Assembly (NCBI GenBank): GCA_016791445.1 | Contig: JAEUMP010000007.1 | Span: 124,001-188,000 of the forward strand | Source of the DNA: Hyphomonadaceae bacterium | Lineage (GTDB): Bacteria > Pseudomonadota > Alphaproteobacteria > Caulobacterales > Aquidulcibacteraceae | Reading direction: 5' to 3' | DNA length: 64,000 bases | In this document: positions 1 to 10,679 of the stretch, one piece after another | Numbering within the stretch: position 1 is the first letter of the stretch | Layout of the letters: each line of letters begins with the position of its first letter | The notes under the pieces: model-generated | What the model was told of the DNA's origin: nothing | Database searches by the model: none | The model's input: the letters and a program-made list of their open reading frames with translations, nothing else | Translations under genes and position numbers: made by a program

Positions 1-129
1 CAGCCGCAGGGTGCGCGACGCAATCGCCTCCGACAGCCAGGCGACGAGCGTCAGCACCCACAGGCGAAGTGCCGCCTGTGCGTTCCTGATCGATGCTGCC
101 GTTTCTGGCGGGAGGGTCAAAGCCTTCAT
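1..129 (-). CDS. Hypothetical protein, N-terminal fragment (cut by window edge)
   Basis: Only 43 codons are inside the window, reading leftward off the edge from an ATG. The visible peptide has a hydrophobic stretch LRLWVLTLVAWLSEAIA followed by an arginine and LRL. The same pattern (LHLWLLQVLAWVAARV ... ILRL) occurs in the unrecognised protein at 48191-48685, so I think the two are paralogues. No strong Shine-Dalgarno is visible. I do not recognise the family. Confidence rests on the resemblance to the second copy and on the open frame. Confidence 0.45.
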   Translation of the reverse strand, partial: MKALTLPPETAASIRNAQAALRLWVLTLVAWLSEAIASRTLRL

Positions 130-355
130 GACCGGGAGAGTGGCATGGCCCCGGACCCGGTCGGATATCTTTCTGGATCCCCCTGCATTTGCGCCTCTTG
201 CTCCCTCCTTTCAGGGCGGGGGCCGGCGCGTCCTCCGCGCACGGAGCGCCGGGAAACACCTTGAGCGGCAAGGCGTACGCTGCGCTGCGCCTGCGTCCTT
301 CAAGCGTGCGCGTGTCACGCAGAGCGTGAGTCGACGCCTCCTTCGATGCGCGGGA

Positions 356-2716
<2,361 letters not shown>

Positions 2717-2774
2717 TTAGCTGAAGCGCTCGATGAACTCGCTAGAGTTTCTTCCCTGCGAGCCGCTTGAGGAA

Positions 2775-3155
2775 CTACGCCTTCACCAGCCCGTGGCCGC
2801 CGACGGGGCGTGTCTCGCGGCCTGCTTCCATGCCCGCGATCAGCGGTCGCCCCTTCGCGATGGCGTCGCGCACGGACGGCAGCGCGAGCGAGGCCTTGTG
2901 GCTTTCCGCGCTGTCCCACACCTCGGTGATCCAGATGGCGTCGGCGTCCACGGGGTCTTCCGCGACGATGTAGCTGAGGCAGCCCGGCATCCCTGCGACG
3001 CCCTCCAGGAGGATCGCGATCAGCGCCGCGCGCTCGCCGGGCTTGGCGGTCATCCTGCCGATCAGGCCGTACATGTATTCTCCCCCGTCAGGCGCGTGCG
3101 CGCAGGCCGCCGCAGCGAACCCGCCGACGACCGCCTGACGCCTGTCAAACTGCAT
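2775..3155 (-). CDS. Antibiotic-biosynthesis-monooxygenase (ABM/YgiN-like) domain protein, possibly Tat-exported
   Basis: From about residue 28 (MYGLIGRMTAKPGERAAL) to the C-terminus this is a compact ABM fold of the YgiN quinol-monooxygenase type, with the characteristic IWITEVWDSAESHKASL segment. The longest start adds a signal-like N-terminus with an arginine pair (FDRRQAVVGGF) and a small-residue stretch ending in AAAC/AHA, suggestive of Tat export or a lipoprotein. An internal ATG at 3074 has a better Shine-Dalgarno (GGGGGAG) and would give a 99-residue cytosolic protein, so the start is undecided. It sits 6 nt after bamD, in the position where many relatives have recN. The substrate is unknown. 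Confidence 0.8.
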   Translation of the reverse strand: MQFDRRQAVVGGFAAAACAHAPDGGEYMYGLIGRMTAKPGERAALIAILLEGVAGMPGCLSYIVAEDPVDADAIWITEVWDSAESHKASLALPSVRDAIAKGRPLIAGMEAGRETRPVGGHGLVKA

Positions 3156-3161
3156 GGAAAT

Positions 3162-3998
3162 CTAGAAGAGGCGCGAGAGCCAGCCGCGACGGCGTGCTTC
3201 GGGCTCTTCCACCGGCGTCACGCCGCGATTGCCCATGAGCGCATAGGTGCGCTGGTACCACTTGTCGCCCGGGAAGTTGTGCCCGAGGACCGCCGCAGAG
3301 CGCTGCGCCTCCTCGATCAGGCCGACCGAGAGGTAGGATTCCACCAGACGGTGCAGCGCTTCCGGGACGTGGCTCGTGCGCTGCAGGTTCGGATCGTCGA
3401 CCACCTTCTTGAAGCGGTTGATCGCGGAGAGGTGCTGCTCGCGGTTCAGGTAGAAGCGGCCGATCTCCATCTCCTTGCCCGCGAGCTGGTCGTAGGTCAT
3501 GTCGATCTTGAGGCGCGCATCGCGGGCGTAGTCGCTCTGCGGATAGCGGCGCACGACGTCGTTGAGCGCATCGAGCGTGAGTTCGGTGGTCTTCTGGTCG
3601 CGGCCCACATCCATGATCTGCTCGAAGTTGCAGATGGCGATGAGGTAGTAGGCGTAAGGCGCGCCTTCGTTGCCCGGGTGCAGCTGGATGAAGCGGCGCG
3701 AGGCGGCGATGGCTTCGTCGTACTGGTTGGCCTGGTACTTCGCGTAGGCCGTCATCAGCATCGAACGGCGGGCCCACGAGGAGTACGGGTGCTGGCGCTC
3801 GACCTCCTGGAAGGCGGTCGCGGCCTCCGTCCAGCGGCGCTGGTCCATCAGGTCGGCGGCGCGGTTGTAGAGCTGCTCGACCGGTTGCTCGGTGTATTGC
3901 AGGCGCTGTTCGCGCTCCCGGCTGGCGCACGCGCCGAGCGAGGCGGCGAGCGCGACGGCGAGCAGGACCTGCGTCATGCGCCTGGAGCGTTGGGTCAT
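3162..3998 (-). CDS. bamD: Outer-membrane assembly lipoprotein BamD (ComL)
   Basis: BamD is an essential lipoprotein of the BAM complex, which inserts beta-barrel proteins into the outer membrane. I start at MTQRSRRMTQ because it gives a proper lipoprotein signal peptide ending in lipobox LGAC; an upstream in-frame start would add 21 residues without a signal. An AGGG lies 9 nt upstream of the ATG. The body is a run of TPR-like helices (LYNRAADLMDQRRWTEAATAFQEVE; HPYSSWARRSMLM; AINRFKKVV), about 278 residues, normal for the family. It is followed after 6 nt by the ABM protein and then ligA, and preceded by lpxC. Confidence 0.95.
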   Translation of the reverse strand: MTQRSRRMTQVLLAVALAASLGACASREREQRLQYTEQPVEQLYNRAADLMDQRRWTEAATAFQEVERQHPYSSWARRSMLMTAYAKYQANQYDEAIAASRRFIQLHPGNEGAPYAYYLIAICNFEQIMDVGRDQKTTELTLDALNDVVRRYPQSDYARDARLKIDMTYDQLAGKEMEIGRFYLNREQHLSAINRFKKVVDDPNLQRTSHVPEALHRLVESYLSVGLIEEAQRSAAVLGHNFPGDKWYQRTYALMGNRGVTPVEEPEARRRGWLSRLF

Positions 3999-4152
3999 GC
4001 GATCGGGCCCTCGTAGGCCGGCGGGATCGTGCCCGGCCGGCGGAATGGAAGCGGCTGGCATACATGAGCCGCGCGCCGCCGCAAAGCTGCGGCGCTGCAG
4101 AGGTTCATGATCCCGAAAAAAGGCGCGTTCGGGGCAATGCCCGGGGTGACTT

Positions 4153-5073
4153 TCAGCCCGCGATGGCGAACGCCGGGGCCTGGCGTTCCGCCATGGCGGC
4201 CACGACGTCCGGCGGGGCCCAGCGCCAGGCGCGGGGCGTGTCCAGCAGCGCCTGCACCAGCTTCACGTTGAGCGCATGGCCCGGCTGGTCGGCGGTGTAG
4301 CGGCCCAGAATCGGCGCGCCCGCGAGCGCAAGGTCGCCGATGGCGTCGAGAATCTTGTGGCGGACGAATTCGTCCTCGAAGCGCAGGCCGTCCTCGTTGA
4401 CGACGCGGCCCTCATTGATGACGACCGTGTTTTCATAGGACGCGCCGAGGCCCCGACCGATGGCATGGAGCTTTTCCACGTCCGACAGGAAGCCGTAGGT
4501 CCGCGCGTCGGCGATGTCGCTGAGGAACGCGTCCCGGCCCGGGAAATAGCGGCGGCGCTGCACGCCGATGGGCGCGTCCGCATAGCGGATCGTCACGTCG
4601 AACTCGGCGCGCTCGGCGGGTTCCAGAGAGGCGGACTTGTCCCCCGAGGCGACGGCGATGCGCTCGATGATCTCGATGCTGCGGCGGGCCGCCATCTGCT
4701 CGACGCGACCCGCGCTCGCCAGAAGCTGGACGAATTGCGCGGACGAACCGTCGAGGATCGGCAGCTCGGGGCCATCAGCTTCGACAATGAGGTTATCGAT
4801 CTCGAGGCCTGCGCAGGCGGCCAGAAAATGCTCGACCGTGGCGATCTCCACACCGGCGGCGTTGCGCAGCGTGGTCCCGAGATTTGTGGACGCGACGTAA
4901 TCCGCTGTTGCCGGGATGCGGGAATCGCGGACCTTCTCATCCGACCGGACGAAAACGATGCCCGTCCCCACCGGCGCGGGGCGGATCGACAGGCGCACGC
5001 GGGCGCCCGTATGGACGCCGATGCCCGCGCAAACGGCCGGGCTCGAAATGGTGTGCTGCATTTCCACGCGCAT
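4153..5073 (-). CDS. lpxC: UDP-3-O-acyl-N-acetylglucosamine deacetylase LpxC
   Basis: LpxC catalyses the committed, zinc-dependent deacetylation step of lipid A synthesis in the cytosol. Zinc and active-site motifs are visible: ATVEHFLAA with the histidine at about residue 82, and HKILDAIGDLAL near residue 240, giving the second histidine and the aspartate. A C-terminal catalytic histidine is in GHALN. Length is 306 residues, typical of the family. The start could also be the ATG five codons in (MQHTISSP). Its 5' end faces the divergently transcribed TPR gene, so the 168-bp gap probably holds both promoters. Confidence 0.97.
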   Translation of the reverse strand: MRVEMQHTISSPAVCAGIGVHTGARVRLSIRPAPVGTGIVFVRSDEKVRDSRIPATADYVASTNLGTTLRNAAGVEIATVEHFLAACAGLEIDNLIVEADGPELPILDGSSAQFVQLLASAGRVEQMAARRSIEIIERIAVASGDKSASLEPAERAEFDVTIRYADAPIGVQRRRYFPGRDAFLSDIADARTYGFLSDVEKLHAIGRGLGASYENTVVINEGRVVNEDGLRFEDEFVRHKILDAIGDLALAGAPILGRYTADQPGHALNVKLVQALLDTPRAWRWAPPDVVAAMAERQAPAFAIAG

Positions 5074-5241
5074 GAACCTTTGGGCTGAACCCTCTTCCCC
5101 AACGCTCAGCTACGGAACCGGGCCCCTTCCCTCAACTCAAAGACGATTACGGTTTGTGACGGTTAACCATGCCGCGACCGGTGACGATTGGTTCACGACG
5201 GGCCTTGGCTTCCCCTGAAACGTGTATCAAACCCGAGCGCG

Positions 5242-6993
5242 ATGACCTCTTCCGCTACTTCCTCCATCGACGACGCCCGTCGGACCTACGAAATGCTCAT
5301 GGCGCGGGCGCATTCCGGGGACGGGCCGGAGGCTGCGGAAGCCGCCCGCCGGGCCGGCGCGCTCGCCCGGGGGTTCGATAACCAGCGCGCCATCGCCGCT
5401 TTCGAACGGGCCATCGCGCTCGATCCCGAACACTTCGCCGCCCATCTCGGGCTCTCTAGGGCGCTCTCCTCCACCGGCGACAACGCCGCCGCCTGGGACA
5501 GCGCCGTCCGGGGCTTCAAGTTCGCCCGCGATCCGCGCGAACGTGCGGTCGCCGCCCACGATCTCGGGGACCTCGCCATGCGCGCCGGTCGCCTCGAAGA
5601 GGCGCGCGAAGCGTTCAACGCCTTCCGCACCGTGCACGAGGAACTGAGCCGTCAGGATCCGGCAGACCGCGAGATCAGCCGCAATCTGGCGCTCGCCTGG
5701 GGCCGCCTTGCCGACATCGCCGCCATGACGGGCGACATCGCCGAAGCGCGGAAAGGATATGAGCAAAGCCTGCACCTCTCGGTCGCGCTCGCCGATTCCG
5801 AACCCGAGAACGGGCAGCTGCTGCTTGATGTCGGCGTCGGCCACGAGCGCCTCGGCGATCTCGCCATGGCCATCGGCGATCTCGCGCGCGCGCGGGTGCA
5901 CTTCGAAGAGAAACGCCGGCTCATGGAGCGGCTGATCACCCGCGACACCAACAATCCCGACTGGGCGCGCGATCTCGGCACGAGCTGGGCCAAGCTCGGC
6001 GATCTGGCGCGCGCGGAAGGCGATCTCGCGGCCGCGCGCGCGGCGCATGAACGCGGCCTTGCGGTGCGTACGCAACTTGCGGTGCGCGACGCCGGCAACA
6101 CTGACTGGGCGCGCGATCTCGCGCTGTCGTGGCGCAAGCTCGGCGATGCGGCGCGCGCTTCCAACGATCACGCCGTGGCGCGCGCGAGCTACTGGCAAGG
6201 CATCGGCGTCGTCGATCGTCTCGTGAAGCGCCGGCCCGACGATCCCGAATGCGCGCGCGAACTCGCAGGCCTGTGGGCGCGCATCGGCGATACCGGTATG
6301 GCGGAAGGTCAAATCGATTCCGCGCGCGAAGGGTTCAAGGAAAGCCTCGCCATCGTCTCGACATGGGCCGCGCGCGATCCCGAAAATCCCTTCTGGGCGC
6401 GCGAAAGCGCCGTGGCGCATGACCGGTGCGGCGATGTGGCGATGCGCGCCCACGATCCCCAGACCGCCACAGCCCACTTCACCACTGCGCGGAATGTGCG
6501 GGCGCGCTTCGCCGCCAGGGAGCAGGCGCCCGCCATGTGGGCGCGAGACCTTGCGGTCAGCGACACCAAGCTCGGCGACGTCGCGCTCGCCGCCGGCGAC
6601 GCCGAACAGGCGCGGCGCCATTTCGAGGCCAGTCTCGCGACGCGCATCGCTTTCGCCCGAAAGGCGCCGCAGGACCCGTCGACGAAGCGCGATCTCGCCA
6701 TCTGTCTGGAACGTCTCGGCATGGCGGCCTCCGCCGCGGGAGACACACACGCCGCACGCAGCGCCTGGGAGCAGGAACTCAAGATCGCCGAGGGCCTGCG
6801 CGCCCTCGACCCGACCGATCCCCGCACGCGTCGTTTTCAGGCGGTGGTGCACGCCCTCCTCGCCACCCTCGGCGAAGCCGACCACCACGATCACCGCAGC
6901 CGCGCGGTGGCGATGCTGGAGGACCTGAAGAACGAGGGAAAACTCACCCCGCGCGACGCACCATTGCTGGAGCGCCTGAAGAGCGAGGGGTGA
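5242..6993 (+). CDS. Tetratricopeptide protein built from 48-residue repeats
   Basis: The protein is about 583 residues and nearly all repeat. After an N-terminal TPR region (residues 1-120) there are eight consecutive units phased at 48 residues, with consensus WARDLALSW.KLGD.A.A.GD, then ARxxxExxLxxxxxLxxRDPxN. Each unit holds one 34-residue TPR plus an extension. Repeats of this kind (WxRDLSVSxxKxGDV...) are known in many bacterial TPR proteins, sometimes next to CHAT or caspase domains, but no enzymatic domain is present here. There is no signal peptide, so it is probably a cytosolic scaffold. I chose MTSSATSSIDD; an upstream start would add 18 residues. It converges on ftsZ with only 6 nt between the stop codons. 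Confidence 0.85.
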   Translation: MTSSATSSIDDARRTYEMLMARAHSGDGPEAAEAARRAGALARGFDNQRAIAAFERAIALDPEHFAAHLGLSRALSSTGDNAAAWDSAVRGFKFARDPRERAVAAHDLGDLAMRAGRLEEAREAFNAFRTVHEELSRQDPADREISRNLALAWGRLADIAAMTGDIAEARKGYEQSLHLSVALADSEPENGQLLLDVGVGHERLGDLAMAIGDLARARVHFEEKRRLMERLITRDTNNPDWARDLGTSWAKLGDLARAEGDLAAARAAHERGLAVRTQLAVRDAGNTDWARDLALSWRKLGDAARASNDHAVARASYWQGIGVVDRLVKRRPDDPECARELAGLWARIGDTGMAEGQIDSAREGFKESLAIVSTWAARDPENPFWARESAVAHDRCGDVAMRAHDPQTATAHFTTARNVRARFAAREQAPAMWARDLAVSDTKLGDVALAAGDAEQARRHFEASLATRIAFARKAPQDPSTKRDLAICLERLGMAASAAGDTHAARSAWEQELKIAEGLRALDPTDPRTRRFQAVVHALLATLGEADHHDHRSRAVAMLEDLKNEGKLTPRDAPLLERLKSEG

Positions 6994-6999
6994 CCCCGC

Positions 7000-8316
7000 C
7001 TAGCGCGGATTCATCTGCCGGCGGAGAAACGCGGGGATTTCCAGATCTTCGTCGTTCGGCGGCGCGTCGTCGTGGACGGGCGGTTCGTGATCGACGATCG
7101 GCTGGGGCTGCGGCTGGCGCTGGTCGGCCTCGCCGCCATTCATCCAGCCGAACAGGCTGAAGCCTGCCTTCTTCGGTTCTTCGGCGCGACGCGCGAAAGT
7201 CGGACGCGGTTCGTCATAGGCGCCGACGGCGGGCGCGGTCGGCGTGAGTTGCGGCGGCAGCTCGGCGCCCGGCGCCGGGCGGCGCGGCGTGGCGGCATAG
7301 ACATCGGCGGCCTTGCGCGCCGGCGGCACGACGGTGTTCATCGTGACGATCGCCTCGTCATCGATGCCGGTGGCGACGATGGAGACGCGCATCGAGCCAT
7401 GCATGTGCTCGTCGAACGTCGAACCAAGGATGATGTTGGCGTTGGGATCGACTTCGGCGCGGATTTCGTTCGCGGCGGCGTCGACCTCGTAGAGCGTCAT
7501 GTCGAAGCCGCCGGTGATGTTGATCAGGACGCCCTTGGCGCCCTTCATCGACACGATATCGAGCAGCGGGTTCGTGATCGCGCCGTGGGCGGCGTCGATG
7601 GAGCGGTTCGGGCCGGAAGCCTCCCCCGTGCCCATCATGGCGGTGCCCATCTCGGCCATGACCGTGCGCACGTCCGCGAAGTCGAGATTGATCAGGCCGG
7701 GCATGACCATGAGGTCGGTGACGCCGCGCACGCCGGAATAGAGGATCTGGTCGGCGAGCTGGAAGGCTTCGGCGAAGGTCGTGCGGTCGTTGGCGACCCG
7801 GAACAGGTTCTGGTTCGGGATGACGATCAGCGTGTCGACATGCTTGCGCAGTTCCTGCACGCCCGCCTCGGCAAGCTGCATGCGGCGCTGTCCCTCGAAG
7901 TGGAACGGCTTGGTGACGACCGCAACCGTGAGGATGCCGCGCTCCCGCGCCGCGCGCGCGATGACCGGCGCAGCGCCGGTGCCCGTGCCGCCGCCCATGC
8001 CCGCCGCGACGAACACCATGTGCGCGCCGTCGAGGAATTCCATGATCTCCGGCGCCGATTCCTGCGCCGCCGCCTGCCCCACTTCCGGGCGCGCGCCCGC
8101 GCCGAGGCCCTCGGTGATCGCCGCCCCCAGCTGGATGCGGTTGTCGGTCTTGGCGCGCAGGAGCGCCTGGGAGTCCGTATTCGCGACAACGAATTCAACG
8201 CCCTGCAAGCGGGCGTCGATCATGTTGTTGACGGCGTTGCCGCCCGCGCCGCCGACGCCGAACACCACGATGCGCGGCTTCAGTTCGTTCACGGACGGGG
8301 CGTTCACATGAATCAT
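7000..8316 (-). CDS. ftsZ: Cell division protein FtsZ
   Basis: FtsZ is the tubulin-like GTPase that forms the Z ring at midcell. The GTP-binding signature [10 protein letters not shown] is intact (around residue 105), as are the N-terminal [10 protein letters not shown] loop and the T7-loop region ending [12 protein letters not shown] proline- and acid-rich linker follows the GTPase core, and the conserved C-terminal peptide [11 protein letters not shown], which binds FtsA and other partners, is present. Length is 438 residues. It is separated from upstream ftsA by 97 bp containing two GANTC sites, the largest gap inside the ddl-ftsQ-ftsA-ftsZ run, so it likely has its own promoter. Confidence 0.98.
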   Translation of the reverse strand: MIHVNAPSVNELKPRIVVFGVGGAGGNAVNNMIDARLQGVEFVVANTDSQALLRAKTDNRIQLGAAITEGLGAGARPEVGQAAAQESAPEIMEFLDGAHMVFVAAGMGGGTGTGAAPVIARAARERGILTVAVVTKPFHFEGQRRMQLAEAGVQELRKHVDTLIVIPNQNLFRVANDRTTFAEAFQLADQILYSGVRGVTDLMVMPGLINLDFADVRTVMAEMGTAMMGTGEASGPNRSIDAAHGAITNPLLDIVSMKGAKGVLINITGGFDMTLYEVDAAANEIRAEVDPNANIILGSTFDEHMHGSMRVSIVATGIDDEAIVTMNTVVPPARKAADVYAATPRRPAPGAELPPQLTPTAPAVGAYDEPRPTFARRAEEPKKAGFSLFGWMNGGEADQRQPQPQPIVDHEPPVHDDAPPNDEDLEIPAFLRRQMNPR

Positions 8317-8382
8317 AATTCACAGACCTTGGGGGACACGCAGACGCGCATATGGCCCCTGAACTCCTGTTTTCACAGACTC
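8310..8382 (-). promoter_or_regulatory. Two GANTC (CcrM-type) methylation sites in the ftsZ leader
   Basis: GAATC at 8310-8314 overlaps the ftsZ start codon and GACTC at 8378-8382 lies 62 bp upstream, both within the ftsA-ftsZ gap. GANTC is the CcrM adenine methylation site of Alphaproteobacteria. In Caulobacter such sites near ftsZ and mipZ link transcription to replication. That they act here is inference. Confidence 0.4.
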
Positions 8383-8413
8383 GGAAGCGCTGCGCCAGCT
8401 ATCGAAAGCAGCT

Positions 8414-9742
8414 TCAGAAATTTTCTTTGAACCAGGCCACCGCCTGCGTGACCACAGCGCCGCCGCCGACGCCCGCTCCTTCGCGCACAACGGCGGGTCC
8501 TGCGGCCGCGCGACCGCGCACGACTTGCGGCGCGGCGGCGGCCAGGCGCGAAAATCCGCAGCGCAACACGCCGGCCGCCAGCGCGTGCGTGGCGCAAGCC
8601 GATCCGTGTTCGAAACCGGCGAAATTCACAGGCTGCGCGAGCCGGACAGGCCGCTTGAGCACGCGATGCGCGATCTGGCGGATGCCGGGCGTGAGCGACA
8701 CGCCGCCGGTCAGCGCCACACCATAGCCGACGGGCGAGGCGCCATGGCCCGCCGCCGCGAGGCGCTGCGCGACGCGTTCGAAAATCTCTTCCAGCCGCGG
8801 CACGAGCGCTTCAGCGAAGGCGCCGCGTAGCGCACGTCCCGGCTCCAGGCGTCCGTCCTCGCCCAGCGTGGGCACTTCGAGCGCCTCGCCGGCGTCATGG
8901 TCGCCCGACAGCGCGCCGTACGCGAGCTTGGCGCGCTCGGCGACGGCGAACGTGGTGTTGAGGCGGGCCGCGAGATCGAGCGTCAGCCGCGCGCCGGCGC
9001 CGCTCATGGTCTCCGCGTGGCGCAGCGCGCCGTGCTCGAACACCGCCATACCCACATGCGACTCGCCGAAATCGATGACGACGGCGCCCGCGTCGCGCTC
9101 TTCCTCGCTGAGCACTGCGTGCGCGGCGGCGAACGGTCCCGCGACGACAAAGACCGGATCGGCGAAGCCCGCCGTGGTGATCGCTGTTTCAAGTGCGGTC
9201 ACGCCGTCGAACGGCGCGTGCACGAGGCAGACCTCCACCGCCAGCTCCTGGCCGTCGAGGCCGCGCGGATCGGTGATCGGTTCGTTGTCGTCGATGCTGT
9301 AGCCGATCGGCTGGCAGTGCAGCAGACGGCGGTCCTCCAGATCGACGGACGCGCGCGCCGCCGCGATCGCCGCAGCCACTTCCTTGCCGGTGATGACGCC
9401 CCGCTTCACCCGCACGACGCCGGTGGCGCGGGAGGTGACGAGATCGCGCCCCGCATAGGCGGTCGCGAACGCCGGCATGGCGTCGCCCGCCATGCGCATG
9501 GCCTGGTCGGCGGCGACGCGCAGCATGCGGATCTGGGTGGCGGGATCGGTGCGGCAGGTTCCGCCATGGCGCAGCGCGAGCGCGCCGACGCCGAGAATGT
9601 CGATGGCGAGCTCGGACGGGCCGTCGGCGGGCGCCGCCGCGATCAGGCACGAAACCTTGCCCGCGCCGATGTCCACCGCTGCAAGCGGCGGGTGTCCGCC
9701 GGTGCGGTCGCGCAGTCCGAGACGGGCCTCGAACGCGCCCAT
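8414..9742 (-). CDS. ftsA: Cell division protein FtsA
   Basis: FtsA is an actin-like ATPase that tethers FtsZ to the membrane and recruits later division proteins. The start MGAFEARLGLRD sits one base after the ftsQ stop (TGACATG arrangement), which excludes a much longer upstream reading. Actin-fold motifs are visible: AVDIGAGKVSCLI (phosphate 1), VVIDFGESHVGMAVF (phosphate 2) and ALTGGVSLTPGI (adenosine). The C-terminus ends in a short amphipathic helix VVTQAVAWFKENF, the expected membrane-targeting sequence. Length is 442 residues. Confidence 0.96.
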   Translation of the reverse strand: MGAFEARLGLRDRTGGHPPLAAVDIGAGKVSCLIAAAPADGPSELAIDILGVGALALRHGGTCRTDPATQIRMLRVAADQAMRMAGDAMPAFATAYAGRDLVTSRATGVVRVKRGVITGKEVAAAIAAARASVDLEDRRLLHCQPIGYSIDDNEPITDPRGLDGQELAVEVCLVHAPFDGVTALETAITTAGFADPVFVVAGPFAAAHAVLSEEERDAGAVVIDFGESHVGMAVFEHGALRHAETMSGAGARLTLDLAARLNTTFAVAERAKLAYGALSGDHDAGEALEVPTLGEDGRLEPGRALRGAFAEALVPRLEEIFERVAQRLAAAGHGASPVGYGVALTGGVSLTPGIRQIAHRVLKRPVRLAQPVNFAGFEHGSACATHALAAGVLRCGFSRLAAAAPQVVRGRAAAGPAVVREGAGVGGGAVVTQAVAWFKENF

Positions 9743-9743
9743 G

Positions 9744-10679
9744 TCAGGCGTCCTGATTCGGCAGTGGCGGCGGCAGGATGCGCGGCGCGGGCGGCGGCGC
9801 GGCGTTGGTGTTGACCACCGGCGGTCGCGGCTGCGCCACGAGGCGGCCCGGTTCGCGCAGGTCGAGGCGAACATAGTCGCCGTCCATCACGCCGTGACGC
9901 ATCTGCAGGGTTTCCAGCTGCGCCATCGCGCCGACGGGATCTTCCTCCGGCAGCATGACGACCATGCCGTTCTTGAGATTGAGGTTCCAGCGCCGCTCGC
10001 CAACGCGCACGAAGGCCGCGAGGCGTTCACGGATGAGCGGCAATTCTTCCAGCGCATGCAGCACAGGCTCCGCCGCAGGCCCCGCCCCGGCGCCGACGAT
10101 GCGCGGCAAGTTCTTGTACACCGACGGCGGCGCGCCGTGGACACGCTCGCCCGCCGCGTCGACGACGGTCAGCGTGCCGTTCTCCTGCCAGACGGCGAAG
10201 GCGTCGCGGCGCTGCACGCGGACCTTGATCGTCGACGGCCACAGGCGTTGCACGGTGGCGCTCTCGACCCAGTCGAGACTTTCCACATTGTCCTTCATGG
10301 TGCGCGGACTCGCGCCGACGATGGACAGGCGTCCGTCCGGCAGCACGACATCGCGCACTTCCGCGCGCCGGTTTCCTTCCACGCCCTCGACTTCGATCGT
10401 CGCCGGAAAACCGGCGCTCGCGACCACGCCATCCGCGCCGGCGGTCATCGCCTCGGTGATGGAAAAGAGATTGCCCCCGATCCACGACGCACCCGCAATC
10501 GCGGCGACGCCGACGATCAGCGCCCCAGCGACCGTGACGCGAGGATCGCGGTTCTTGCTGACCTTCGCGGCGTGTTCGGCATAGGCCGCGCCTTCGAGCT
10601 TGATCTTCGCGAGACGCGGCATCGCCTTCGGCGGCGGCGGCGGATTGCGCCGGTATTTGCGCGGTTTCACCGGGGCCAT
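9744..10679 (-). CDS. ftsQ: Cell division protein FtsQ
   Basis: FtsQ is a bitopic inner-membrane protein linking early and late division proteins. A basic, proline-rich cytoplasmic tail (residues 1-50, with a PPPPP run) precedes a transmembrane segment (VTVAGALIVGVAAIAGASWI), a POTRA domain and the FtsQ beta domain (SLDWVESATVQRLWPSTIKVRVQRRDAFAVWQ, split across the two). The C-terminal tail is again proline-rich. I start at MAPVKPRKYRR because GGAGG lies 8 nt upstream. This start overlaps the end of ddl by 13 nt, so the two are translationally coupled. Confidence 0.94.
   Translation of the reverse strand: MAPVKPRKYRRNPPPPPKAMPRLAKIKLEGAAYAEHAAKVSKNRDPRVTVAGALIVGVAAIAGASWIGGNLFSITEAMTAGADGVVASAGFPATIEVEGVEGNRRAEVRDVVLPDGRLSIVGASPRTMKDNVESLDWVESATVQRLWPSTIKVRVQRRDAFAVWQENGTLTVVDAAGERVHGAPPSVYKNLPRIVGAGAGPAAEPVLHALEELPLIRERLAAFVRVGERRWNLNLKNGMVVMLPEEDPVGAMAQLETLQMRHGVMDGDYVRLDLREPGRLVAQPRPPVVNTNAAPPPAPRILPPPLPNQDA

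Noticed and set aside
130..355. Possible gene or RNA between the left-edge fragment and ligA
   Set aside because: No frame with a start and family pattern, no clear hairpin with a T tract; I see only possible promoter sequence for the left-edge gene.
5227..6894. A 555-codon minus-strand frame opposite the TPR gene
   Set aside because: Shadow of the 48-residue repeats; the plus-strand reading has the phased WARDL/KLGD pattern.
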